Source of the DNA: a bacterium
Lineage (GTDB): Bacteria > Cyanobacteriota > Vampirovibrionia > Gastranaerophilales > Gastranaerophilaceae
NCBI GenBank assembly: GCA_017477685.1
Contig: JAFUUT010000161.1
Coordinates: 1-5,457, forward strand
Direction: 5' to 3'
DNA: 5,457 nucleotides
This document shows positions 1 through 5,457 of the stretch, piece after piece. A program made the translations under genes and the position numbers. The notes under the pieces are model-generated. The model ran no database searches. It was given only the letters and a program-made list of their open reading frames with translations, and was not told where the DNA came from. The number at the start of each line of letters is the position of its first letter. The stretch's first letter is position 1.

Positions 1-9
1 GAAATAAAA

Positions 10-720
10 TTGAAATATAAAAGAATATTGCTAAAGATAAGCGGGGAAGCATTACTTGGCGATCAGCAATTTGGTATCGCTCCGGAACCTGTTCAAATGA
101 TTTGCAAAGAAATTAAACAGGCAACTGATATGGGAGCTCAGGTAGCGGTCGTTGTAGGCGGGGGTAATATTTTCCGCGGGGTTAAAAACAGTGCAAAAAT
201 CGGTTTGGACAGAGCATCGGGAGATTATATCGGAATGCTCGCAACGGTAATGAATGCTATTACTTTACAAAGTTCTTTAACTCAAATGGGTGTCGGATGC
301 AGGGTAATGACTGCTATTGCAATGAACCAAATAGGTGAACCTTATATCAGACATCGCGCAATAAGACATCTTGAAAAAGGAAGAGTTGTTATATTTGCTG
401 CAGGCACAGGCAATCCGTTCTTTACAACAGATACCGCATCAGCACTTAGAGCATCTGAAATTGATGCTCAGGCGATGTTAATGGCTAAAAATGGTGTTGA
501 CGGTGTTTACACCGCAGATCCAAACATTGATCCTACTGCAACAAAAATTGAAGACATGACTTATGATGATATTATTAAAAAAGGTTTAAAAGTAATGGAT
601 ACGTCTGCTTGTGATTTGTGCAGACAAAATAATATTCCGATAATCGTTTTTGATTTTAAAAATGAAGGTGGAATAAAAGAAATACTTGAAGGTAAAAAAT
701 TAGGAACTTATATACATTAG
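10..720 (+). CDS. pyrH: UMP kinase (uridylate kinase)
   Basis: Phosphorylates UMP to UDP with ATP in the cytoplasm, the committed step towards UTP and CTP; bacterial enzymes of this amino-acid-kinase family are hexamers, typically regulated by GTP and UTP. The 236-residue product has the usual family length. Visible motifs are the N-terminal KISGEAL (residues 9-15, phosphate-binding Lys9), the glycine-rich GGGNIFRG (50-57), GDYIGMLATVMN (71-82), the UMP-binding AGTGNPFFTTDTA segment (131-143), DGVYTADP (164-171, nucleotide site) and the C-terminal GTYI. The start is TTG, chosen because MKYKRILLKISGEAL matches the family N-terminus. Only nine bases precede it, with no visible ribosome binding site, so an upstream start cannot be excluded. 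It is the first gene visible in the cluster, 12 bases ahead of frr, the usual bacterial pairing. Function is confident. Confidence 0.97.
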   Translation: MKYKRILLKISGEALLGDQQFGIAPEPVQMICKEIKQATDMGAQVAVVVGGGNIFRGVKNSAKIGLDRASGDYIGMLATVMNAITLQSSLTQMGVGCRVMTAIAMNQIGEPYIRHRAIRHLEKGRVVIFAAGTGNPFFTTDTASALRASEIDAQAMLMAKNGVDGVYTADPNIDPTATKIEDMTYDDIIKKGLKVMDTSACDLCRQNNIPIIVFDFKNEGGIKEILEGKKLGTYIH

Positions 721-732
721 AAAGGGGCAAAA
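721..732 (+). promoter_or_regulatory. frr ribosome binding site
   Basis: The whole pyrH-frr spacer is a strong Shine-Dalgarno site: AAAGGGG at 721-727, with 5 bases between the last G and the ATG at 733. It fixes the frr start and shows that frr is translated from the pyrH transcript. Confidence 0.8.
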
Positions 733-1299
733 ATGTCAGAAGCATTAGATGAATTATTTTTATTTGGTGAAGAAAAAATGGAAAAAGCAGTTTCTCAGCT
801 TCAAAAAGAATTTGGAACAATTCGCTCGGGACGTGCTAATCCGGGGATTTTAGATAAAGTTATAGTCGAATACTACGGAGCTCCGACTCCTTTAAGGCAA
901 ATGTCACAGGTATCAGTCCAAGACGGTACAACTCTTGTAATCACACCTTATGATAAAACAATAATGAAAGATATTGAAAAAGCTATTATTAAGGCAGAAA
1001 TCGGTATTACTCCAAATTCCGACGGTATATGTATAAGATTGCCATTCCCGCCGCTAACTGAGGACAGACGCCGTGAGATTGCAAAAGATGTTAAAAAACT
1101 TTGAGAAGATGCGAAAATTGCAATAAGAAATATTCGCCGTGATATGGTAGATAAGTTGAAAAAAATTGAAAAAGACGAAAATCTTCCTGAAGATGCGGTT
1201 AAAGATAATCAAGATACAATTCAAAAATTAACTGATAAATATACAAATAATATTGATAAAGCAGTTGAAGTAAAAGAAAAAGAGGTTATGACCGTATAA
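733..1299 (+). CDS. frr: Ribosome recycling factor, interrupted by in-frame UGA at codon 124
   Basis: RRF acts with EF-G to split post-termination ribosomes and is essential in well-studied bacteria. The N-terminal part shows family motifs: FGTIRSGRANPGILD (27-41), YYGAPTPLRQMSQVSV (47-62) and LPFPPLTEDRRREI (103-116). Codon 124 (1102-1104) is TGA, but the frame continues with EDAKIAIRNIRRD (125-137) and a helical tail ending at TAA 1297-1299. Total length, 188 codons including the UGA, matches the usual RRF of about 185. No gap is needed in the alignment, so this is a point stop and not a frameshift. Truncation at 123 residues would remove the third helix of the three-helix bundle and Arg132, the ribosome-contacting arginine of the family, leaving a protein unlikely to work. 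The downstream half shows no decay. Either the UGA is read through, or it is a sequencing error or a recent mutation. The cdsA start overlaps the distal TAA, which also supports the long form as the ancestral gene. Confidence 0.9.
1102..1104 (+). other. In-frame UGA codon within frr
   Basis: The TGA falls between Leu123 (CTT) and Glu125 (GAA) in the segment KDVKKL-stop-EDAKIA. From family knowledge this position is commonly Gly or Ala, and GGA (Gly) differs from TGA by one base. The other genes here, about 1,500 codons, contain no internal TGA and use GGA for Gly and TGG for Trp. The cdsA gene ends at a TGA in a classic ATGA overlap. A genome-wide UGA reassignment is therefore not supported by this window. 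Confidence 0.9.
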
Positions 1300-2174
1300 T
1301 GAAACTTGATTTAGGGTTCAATAAAAATGCAGTACGTATGTTGACCGGTCTTTTACTCGGGTGGGTTGTGACTGTATGTCTTATTTGCGGCAAACTTGTT
1401 CTTTTGGGTATGCTTGCTGTTGTTATGGCATTTGTTTCAAGAGAATACGTAAAAATCCTTAATCATAAGGGGTTTTATCCCAGCCTCAAGGTTATTTATA
1501 CAATAGAAGCTGTTCTTGCTATTATTGTGTATTTTGAAAGATTTGATTTAGTTGCCGCAACTTTGACTATATGCTCAATGGCATCTTTTATGTGGGTATT
1601 ATTTGTCGGCAGGCAGCCTTATATTGCAAATGTTGCAACGACATTATTCGGAATGGTATATTGCGGATGGTTCCCGCTTCATTTAATATTTTTTAGAAAT
1701 CTTTCAAACCCAACGTATAACAGCGGTCTCGGGTTTGTAATAATGATGTTTATTTCAATAATCGCAACTGATGTCGGATGTTATTATGTCGGAACAAGAC
1801 TGGGGAAACACAAGCTGGCTCCGACAGTCAGCCCTAACAAATCTATTGAGGGTTCAGTAGGCGGGGCAATTTGTGCAGTGATTGCATCCTTAGTCATAGG
1901 CATGTACCTCGGGTTAAGCTGGTGGATGTGTATAATTGCCGGTCTTTTGTGTACAGTGTTTGCTCAAATCGGAGATTTGTGCGAGTCGTTGCTTAAAAGA
2001 GATGCAGGAGTCAAGGATTCAGGGGATACTCTTCCCGGGCATGGAGGATTTTTAGACAGAACAGACAGTTTTGCTTTGACCATCCCTATTATGTATTATT
2101 TCTTCAAATACTTTGTATTTAAGACTGAGTGGATTTCTACGACAGTTAATTTTGTGAAGGATCTCATTAAATGA
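1299..2174 (+). CDS. cdsA: Phosphatidate cytidylyltransferase (CDP-diglyceride synthase)
   Basis: Integral membrane enzyme that makes CDP-diacylglycerol from CTP and phosphatidic acid, the precursor of bacterial phospholipids. The 291-residue protein has several hydrophobic segments (roughly 13-48, 65-79, 85-103, 111-131, 143-165, 187-223 and 258-273). Near the C-terminus it carries a complete CDS family signature at 230-256: S-x-L-K-R, then K239-D240, then PGHGGFLDRTD, with the acidic and His residues that bind metal and CTP. A second conserved patch, SPNKSIEGSVGG (178-189), precedes it. The ATG at 1299 overlaps the last base of the frr TAA; GAGG at 1282-1285 lies 13 bases upstream, farther than usual, so translation probably depends on coupling to ribosomes finishing full-length frr. 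Its TGA stop overlaps the rnc start (ATGA). In many bacteria uppS lies between frr and cdsA; it is absent here. Confidence 0.96.
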   Translation: MKLDLGFNKNAVRMLTGLLLGWVVTVCLICGKLVLLGMLAVVMAFVSREYVKILNHKGFYPSLKVIYTIEAVLAIIVYFERFDLVAATLTICSMASFMWVLFVGRQPYIANVATTLFGMVYCGWFPLHLIFFRNLSNPTYNSGLGFVIMMFISIIATDVGCYYVGTRLGKHKLAPTVSPNKSIEGSVGGAICAVIASLVIGMYLGLSWWMCIIAGLLCTVFAQIGDLCESLLKRDAGVKDSGDTLPGHGGFLDRTDSFALTIPIMYYFFKYFVFKTEWISTTVNFVKDLIK

Positions 2175-2854
2175 TATCTGTTTCTGAAATATTTGGAATT
2201 GAAACGGTCACGCCTGATTATTATCGTCAAGCATTAACGCATCCGTCTTTTTCTCAAGAAAAGGATTTACCTTATTCCGAATGCTATGAGCGTTTGGAGT
2301 TTTTAGGGGATGCCGTATTAAAACTTACCGTATCAGATATTTTGTTTAATACTTATCCGAATTCTACAGAAGGTGAATTATCCAAAATTCGCAGTATCAT
2401 TGTTTCTGATAATACTCTTGCCCAAATTGCAAAAACTAACGGCTTGTGTGAACTTATCATAATATCGGCGCATGACGAAAAACAGGGCTGCCGTAAATTG
2501 AATTCTGTTTGTGCATGCGTGTTTGAAGCAATTTTAGGTGCATATTATTTAGACGGTAAACTCGAAGAAGTGAAAAAATACATTGAAATTACCTTTAAAC
2601 CGTTTATAGAAGAAGTTAAAAATAATTTTGGGAAATATAATGCAAAAGAAATCTTGCAAGAATATACTCAAAGTAAAACTAAAACAAGGCCGGAATATAC
2701 TGTAATAAAAGAGAGCGGGCCGGCGCATAAAAGAATTTTTACGGTAGAAGTCAAGTACGACGACGAAGTTTTAGCGGTAGAAGAAGGGTTTTCTAAAAAA
2801 GATGCCGAACAGAAAGCTGCTCACACTGCTTGTACTAAATTAGGGATTGAATAG
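2171..2854 (+). CDS. rnc: Ribonuclease III
   Basis: Double-strand-specific endoribonuclease that processes rRNA precursors and other structured RNAs; it works as a cytoplasmic dimer. The 227-residue protein has both expected domains. The nuclease domain spans about 1-148 with the signature ERLEFLGDAVL (40-50; catalytic Glu43 and Asp47) and GELSKIRS (68-75). The double-stranded-RNA-binding domain spans about 155-226, with NAKEILQEYTQ, GPAHKRIF and a C-terminal KKDAEQKAAHTAC helix. Oddity: in NSVCACVFEAILGAYYLD (111-128) the family D-x-x-E metal site reads C116-V-F-E119, with Cys in place of the Asp (E. coli Asp114 by my ungapped alignment). The ATG overlaps the cdsA stop by 4 bases, and AAGGA at 2157-2161 is the likely ribosome binding site. 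Family assignment is secure; full catalytic activity is likely but not proven, given the changed ligand. Confidence 0.96.
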   Translation: MISVSEIFGIETVTPDYYRQALTHPSFSQEKDLPYSECYERLEFLGDAVLKLTVSDILFNTYPNSTEGELSKIRSIIVSDNTLAQIAKTNGLCELIIISAHDEKQGCRKLNSVCACVFEAILGAYYLDGKLEEVKKYIEITFKPFIEEVKNNFGKYNAKEILQEYTQSKTKTRPEYTVIKESGPAHKRIFTVEVKYDDEVLAVEEGFSKKDAEQKAAHTACTKLGIE

Positions 2855-2858
2855 GGGA
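2853..2858 (+). promoter_or_regulatory. rpe ribosome binding site, decides the start
   Basis: AGGGGA overlaps the rnc TAG stop and lies 6 bases before the ATG at 2865. It supports 2865 over the in-frame TTG at 2847, which would add six residues unlike the family N-terminus. Confidence 0.8.
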
Positions 2859-2864
2859 TATAAG

Positions 2865-3545
2865 ATGAACACAATAATTTCACCATCAATATTATCTGCG
2901 GATTTTGCCAACCTTGAACGCGATGTAAAGCGCATAGAAGACAGTGGTGCAGATTGGGTTCATGTGGATGTTATGGATGGACATTTTGTTCCGAACATAA
3001 CTATTGGTGTTCCTGTTGTAAAATCTTTGAAAAAAATTACAAATTTACCTTTGGATGTTCATTTGATGATTGAAAATCCGGATAAATACATAGAGCCGTT
3101 TGCAAAAGCCGGGGCTGATATTTTGACATTCCATTATGAGTCTTTATGCTATGAACCGTCATATTACGGTCATTCTGAACTCGATTCAGAATCTTCTATC
3201 CTGCAAATAATAAATAAAATTCACTCTTTTGGTATAAAAGCAGGTATTTCTATTAAACCTAAAACTCAAGCACAAGTTCTCTTGCCGTTTTTAGATAAAG
3301 TTGATATGGTTCTTGTTATGACGGTAGAACCGGGGTTTGGCGGTCAGGAATTTATGGAAGATTGTGCCGAAAAAATAAAATTTATAAAAGAAAATTCCAA
3401 AGATGATTTAATTATTCAAGTTGATGGCGGTATAAACGATAAAACCGCACTGATATGCAAATCATACGGTGCAAATTCGCTTGTTGCGGGTAGTTATATT
3501 TATAAATCTTCTAATATTTCGGAAGCAATAAAATCGCTTAAATAG
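2865..3545 (+). CDS. rpe: Ribulose-phosphate 3-epimerase
   Basis: Interconverts D-ribulose 5-phosphate and D-xylulose 5-phosphate in the pentose phosphate pathway; a cytoplasmic TIM-barrel metalloenzyme. With the ATG at 2865 the product is 226 residues. It begins MNTIISPSILSADFANL, the typical N-terminus. Active-site motifs are VHVDVMDGHFVPN (32-44; metal ligands His33 and Asp35), DVHLM (64-68; His66), VMTVEPGFGGQ (151-161), QVDGGIN (185-191; catalytic Asp187) and VAGSYIY (207-213). By my alignment to E. coli Rpe, the stretch between TFHYE (88-92) and ILQIINKI (112-119) is about 15 residues longer than normal. It includes GHSELDSESS, encoded by a palindromic repeat. The frame is kept and all catalytic residues survive, so the enzyme is probably active. 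Its TAG stop lies 5 bases from the end of the converging gene. Confidence 0.95.
   Translation: MNTIISPSILSADFANLERDVKRIEDSGADWVHVDVMDGHFVPNITIGVPVVKSLKKITNLPLDVHLMIENPDKYIEPFAKAGADILTFHYESLCYEPSYYGHSELDSESSILQIINKIHSFGIKAGISIKPKTQAQVLLPFLDKVDMVLVMTVEPGFGGQEFMEDCAEKIKFIKENSKDDLIIQVDGGINDKTALICKSYGANSLVAGSYIYKSSNISEAIKSLK
3172..3192 (+). repeat. Palindromic repeat-like insert inside rpe
   Basis: Perfect 8-base arms ATTCTGAA (3172-3179) and TTCAGAAT (3185-3192) flank a 5-base loop, CTCGA. A second small inverted repeat, ACCGT (3155-3159) and ACGGT (3166-3170), lies just upstream. Both fall inside the extra segment of Rpe (roughly 3140-3190). The encoded HSELDSES string is one I associate with dispersed palindromic repeats that occur in coding regions of some bacteria, comparable in concept to the Rickettsia palindromic elements. 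No second copy is present in this window, so its repetitive nature is inferred. Confidence 0.6.
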
Positions 3546-3550
3546 TATAT

Positions 3551-4822
3551 TTATCCTTCTTCTGTCCATTCACCTCTGCGGACTTTGCGTTTTAGAATTT
3601 CATCAATGCTGACATCCATTTTTGCACTTCTGTCTGTGCCGTCATTTTGTGCTGTTTTTATGTCTTTATCAGCTTCTTTAGTTTTTGTTTTTTCCATTGT
3701 TTCTTCTTTAACTTCGTTATTATTTTCTTTTTCGGATTTCTTTTTATTGTTTTGGCTGCCTTCAACTCCGGTGATATTTTCCACTTCAGACTTGAGCCCT
3801 GATGCTGAAGCCAGATTAGAATTGTTTGTTCCTGCGGCTTTTGTTTGAACATTAAGGCCGCGTTCTCCGCTTTTTATGGAGTTGTTGCCTGAACGCTCTG
3901 CGTTTTTACCGATAATATAATCCAAAAATCTCCATATAAAATACTCTTGTTTAGATTGTTCTATTAATTCTTTTCCCGTTTCGGATGAAACAGAGCCAAA
4001 ATCCAGTGCATCTGCAAGAATTGGAGATTGCCCGTCAATATCACTTCCGATGATATCCAAGAGTGATTCGGTTTTTGAAATCTCTGACTGTCCTTCTTTA
4101 CCGTATCTTTGCAGCTGCATATTCAACTGTTCCATTTTTGTTAATGTTGAATTATCGTTTTCATCATTATTTATTTTCTTTACTTCATTTTTGAATTGTT
4201 CTTTTAATGCGGATGCTTCTGCCAGAAGTATTGCTATTTCGCTTTCAAGTTCTTCTGTTTCACTTGTTGATTTGCCCTCAAACATTCGCATAATAAATGC
4301 GGACATTGCAGCATCTCCGTCTGTAGAACGGCTGTCTTTCCCCAGCTTTAGTGCTTGTTTTCTCAAACTTACTCCGTCGGATATCATTTGCTGGCGTTTT
4401 TGTTGTGCTTTTGTAAGTGGCGGAGCTTCAGGATTTTCGTTTTCTTCATTCACATCGTCAGAAGCATAAATATCTCCCCCTGTGTTCGGAGCCGGCTTTG
4501 AAACTGCACCCTGTTCAACAATATCTGAATTTTCGGAGGTGTCTAACTGTGATGTGTCGCCGGCCTCTTTTGTATTGTCTTTTACAAAACTTTTTTCGGG
4601 TTTATTTTTGGAATCATCATACCTTGTTTGAGATTTTGCTGCTTCATATGTAATATCGTCATTATCGTGTGCTTCTATTGAGTTTAAAAATTCTTGAGCC
4701 CATTGCAGATAAATATTAGGCACTTCAATTCCTTGGCGTTCATACTTCATAATTTCTTTTGCCGTGAGTTGCCGCCAATTAATTCTATTCGGATTAAAAG
4801 CTTCTATTCTGGAAATTTCCAT
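3551..4822 (-). CDS. Uncharacterised Lys/Glu/Asn/Ser-rich, largely disordered protein
   Basis: I do not recognise this 423-residue protein. There is no signal peptide or clear membrane segment, so it is probably cytoplasmic. The N-terminal 60 residues look folded and include NWRQLTAKEIMKYERQGIEV (15-34), then VPNIYLQWAQEF. Residues 61-135 are polar, acidic and probably disordered. Residues 136-215 are helical: LTKAQQKRQQMISDGVSLRK, an AAMSAFIMRMFEG stretch (171-183), then a predicted coiled coil (186-218). A helical patch, QEYFIWRFLDYIIGK (292-306), follows. Residues 307-400 are low complexity, rich in N, S, K, E and T. The C-terminal VSIDEILKRKVRRGEWTEEG (404-423) returns to a motif-like helix. 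The ATG at 4822 has a good site, AAGGG (4829-4833), six bases upstream. The long intact frame and that site support a real gene. It converges on rpe and is divergent from cdd. A scaffold or adaptor role is conceivable but unsupported. Confidence 0.85.
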   Translation of the reverse strand: MEISRIEAFNPNRINWRQLTAKEIMKYERQGIEVPNIYLQWAQEFLNSIEAHDNDDITYEAAKSQTRYDDSKNKPEKSFVKDNTKEAGDTSQLDTSENSDIVEQGAVSKPAPNTGGDIYASDDVNEENENPEAPPLTKAQQKRQQMISDGVSLRKQALKLGKDSRSTDGDAAMSAFIMRMFEGKSTSETEELESEIAILLAEASALKEQFKNEVKKINNDENDNSTLTKMEQLNMQLQRYGKEGQSEISKTESLLDIIGSDIDGQSPILADALDFGSVSSETGKELIEQSKQEYFIWRFLDYIIGKNAERSGNNSIKSGERGLNVQTKAAGTNNSNLASASGLKSEVENITGVEGSQNNKKKSEKENNNEVKEETMEKTKTKEADKDIKTAQNDGTDRSAKMDVSIDEILKRKVRRGEWTEEG

Positions 4823-4828
4823 AGTACG

Positions 4829-4833
4829 CCCTT
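4829..4833 (-). promoter_or_regulatory. Ribosome binding site of the uncharacterised leftward gene
   Basis: Reads AAGGG on the minus strand, six bases before the ATG at 4822. It supports this start and the reality of an otherwise unrecognised gene. Confidence 0.7.
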
Positions 4834-4971
4834 GTTTTTTCTTATTTTTTTATCGGCTTATATTGTTAAAACTTTAAAAATTTATAATTTTATTTTAAAA
4901 AAGTTTACAATTATTCATTCAATTAAGGGATGAAAATTTTTATAAATAATTTAAAATAATAAAACAACAAT

Positions 4972-4975
4972 GAGG
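4972..4975 (+). promoter_or_regulatory. cdd ribosome binding site, decides the start
   Basis: GAGG lies six bases before the ATG at 4982. The in-frame ATG at 4970 has only AT-rich sequence upstream and itself overlaps this site, so 4982 is preferred. Confidence 0.75.
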
Positions 4976-4981
4976 TATAGT

Positions 4982-5368
4982 ATGAAATACGAAGAATTGA
5001 TGGCAAAAGCGATAAAGGTTTCAAGAAATTCTTATTCTCCATATTCAAAATTTGCAGTTGGTGCATGCGTATTAACGACCTCAGGAAATGTTTATACCGG
5101 CTGCAATTTTGAAAATTCGAGTTTTGGTATGACAATTTGTGCAGAACGTAACGCAATAGGCTCTGCAATAGCTGCAGGGGACAAAAAAATTAAGGCCGTT
5201 GCTATTTATTCTCCGAATCAGGATAATTGCGCACCGTGCGGTGCTTGCAGACAAGTAATGCACGAGTTTTGCGACAAAGACGAGGATGTAGATATAATTT
5301 TGAAAAATGGAGATGAGCTGAGGATATGTACGCTTGCAGAGCTTCTTCCGGAAAGTTTTAATCTGTAA
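4982..5368 (+). CDS. cdd: Cytidine deaminase
   Basis: Hydrolytically deaminates cytidine and deoxycytidine to uridine and deoxyuridine in pyrimidine salvage; small zinc-dependent cytoplasmic enzyme, normally a homotetramer. The 128-residue length fits the short tetrameric class (about 130). Motifs are SPYSKFAVGA (19-28), the substrate-binding NFEN (42-45), CAERNA (53-58; zinc ligand Cys53 and catalytic Glu55) and PCGACRQ (85-91; zinc ligands Cys86 and Cys89). All catalytic residues are present. The ATG at 4982 is chosen over 4970 because of the ribosome binding site. It sits in an opposite-facing unit from the leftward gene, and its stop directly abuts the next start, so it is probably the first gene of a short operon. 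Confidence 0.96.
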   Translation: MKYEELMAKAIKVSRNSYSPYSKFAVGACVLTTSGNVYTGCNFENSSFGMTICAERNAIGSAIAAGDKKIKAVAIYSPNQDNCAPCGACRQVMHEFCDKDEDVDIILKNGDELRICTLAELLPESFNL

Positions 5369-5457
5369 ATGTATATTTTTGAATTATTATACAAAGTTTT
5401 CAAGGGTAAAAATTACTATAAACGTCCGCCGCAAGATTTTTCTCCGCAGGATTTGGA
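5369..5457 (+). CDS. Partial ORF of unknown function, cut by window end
   Basis: An open frame begins at the ATG directly after the cdd TAA (TAAATG) and stays open for 29 codons to the window edge. It starts MYIFELLYKVFKGKNYYKRP and continues PQDFSPQDL: a short hydrophobic/aromatic start, then a basic and proline-rich stretch. GGAAAG at 5350-5355 is a weak, distant ribosome binding site, so translation may be coupled to cdd. No family can be assigned from this fragment. Confidence 0.55.
   Translation, partial: MYIFELLYKVFKGKNYYKRPPQDFSPQDL

Larger units (their letters stand above)
4823..4981. promoter_or_regulatory. AT-rich divergent spacer with likely promoters
   Basis: This 159-base region separates the leftward uncharacterised gene from rightward cdd and must hold promoters for both unless they are read from elsewhere. 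The best leftward candidate is TTGTAA (complement of 4905-4910) with TATAAA (complement of 4881-4886), 18 bases apart. For the rightward gene, TATAAT occurs at 4883-4888 but lacks a well-spaced -35 box. Such boxes arise easily in sequence this AT-rich. No operator or riboswitch was recognised. Confidence 0.4.

Noticed and set aside
1093..1098. Run of six A just before the frr UGA as a polymerase or ribosome slippage site.
   Set aside because: Slippage by one base in either direction leaves the frame that encodes the conserved C-terminal half, so it cannot rescue RRF.
1099..1126. CTT TGA at the frr internal stop resembles the prfB (RF2) +1 frameshift site.
   Set aside because: A +1 shift here reaches TAA at 1124-1126 after a few codons and gives no RRF sequence, the conserved tail is in frame 0, and no Shine-Dalgarno-like stimulator lies just upstream.
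1102..1140. Selenocysteine insertion at the frr UGA.
   Set aside because: No convincing SECIS-like hairpin was seen right after the UGA, and I know of no selenoprotein RRF.
733..1299. Genome-wide UGA=Gly or UGA=Trp code (as in Gracilibacteria or Mycoplasma).
   Set aside because: No other internal UGA occurs in about 1,500 codons, GGA and TGG are both used normally, and cdsA terminates at UGA in a standard ATGA overlap.
2847..2864. Upstream TTG start for rpe.
   Set aside because: The ribosome binding site at 2853-2858 lies downstream of it, and the extra residues do not fit the family N-terminus.
3546..3550. Intrinsic terminator between the converging rpe and leftward genes.
   Set aside because: Only five bases separate the stops, and I saw no GC-rich hairpin followed by a T-run on either strand around the junction.
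3585..4653. Rightward open frames opposite the leftward gene (for example 3585-3848, 4050-4469 and 4417-4653).
   Set aside because: They are antisense shadows of the 423-codon gene, rich in Ser/Phe/Leu as expected from the complement of Lys/Glu/Asn codons, and have no ribosome binding sites or family motifs.
4871..4904. Imperfect AT-only inverted repeat (ACTTTAAAA and TTTTAAAAAAGT) in the divergent spacer as an operator.
   Set aside because: In sequence this AT-rich such imperfect dyads arise by chance, and nothing else supports a regulator site.
4923..5403. Leftward open frames across cdd (for example 4923-5168, 5081-5263 and 5218-5403).
   Set aside because: They are antisense to a clear cytidine deaminase gene and have no recognisable motifs.

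Overview
This is an AT-rich bacterial chromosomal segment holding mostly core housekeeping genes. A tightly packed rightward cluster covers positions 10-3545: pyrH (UMP kinase), frr (ribosome recycling factor), cdsA (CDP-diglyceride synthase), rnc (RNase III) and rpe (ribulose-phosphate 3-epimerase). Gaps within it are 12 bases or less, and two junctions (frr/cdsA and cdsA/rnc) overlap, so it looks like one operon linking pyrimidine nucleotides, translation, phospholipid synthesis, RNA processing and pentose phosphate metabolism.

Converging on this cluster, with only 5 bases between stop codons, is a leftward gene at 3551-4822. It encodes a 423-residue, Lys/Glu/Asn/Ser-rich protein, largely disordered or coiled-coil, that I do not recognise. 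A 159-base AT-rich divergent spacer (4823-4981) separates it from a rightward pair: cdd (cytidine deaminase) and, directly after its stop, the first 29 codons of an unidentified ORF that runs off the window.

Three features are not routine. First, frr has an in-frame UGA at codon 124 (1102-1104), yet the same frame continues with a perfectly conserved RRF C-terminal half up to the expected stop at 1297-1299. Second, rpe carries an in-frame insertion of about 15 residues in a barrel loop, containing a 21-base palindrome that reads HSELDSES; it looks like a dispersed palindromic repeat inserted into a coding gene. Third, RNase III has Cys where the family has a metal-binding Asp (the Asp of the D-x-x-E motif).

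Taxonomy is uncertain. The low GC content, the use of TTG as a start codon, pyrH-frr followed directly by cdsA without uppS or dxr, and the HSELDSES repeat would suit a host-associated or uncultured lineage. From memory, Gastranaerophilales/Vampirovibrionia (non-photosynthetic relatives of cyanobacteria) is a plausible guess, but the sequence alone does not prove it. No tRNA, rRNA, CRISPR array, IS element or phage gene was seen.
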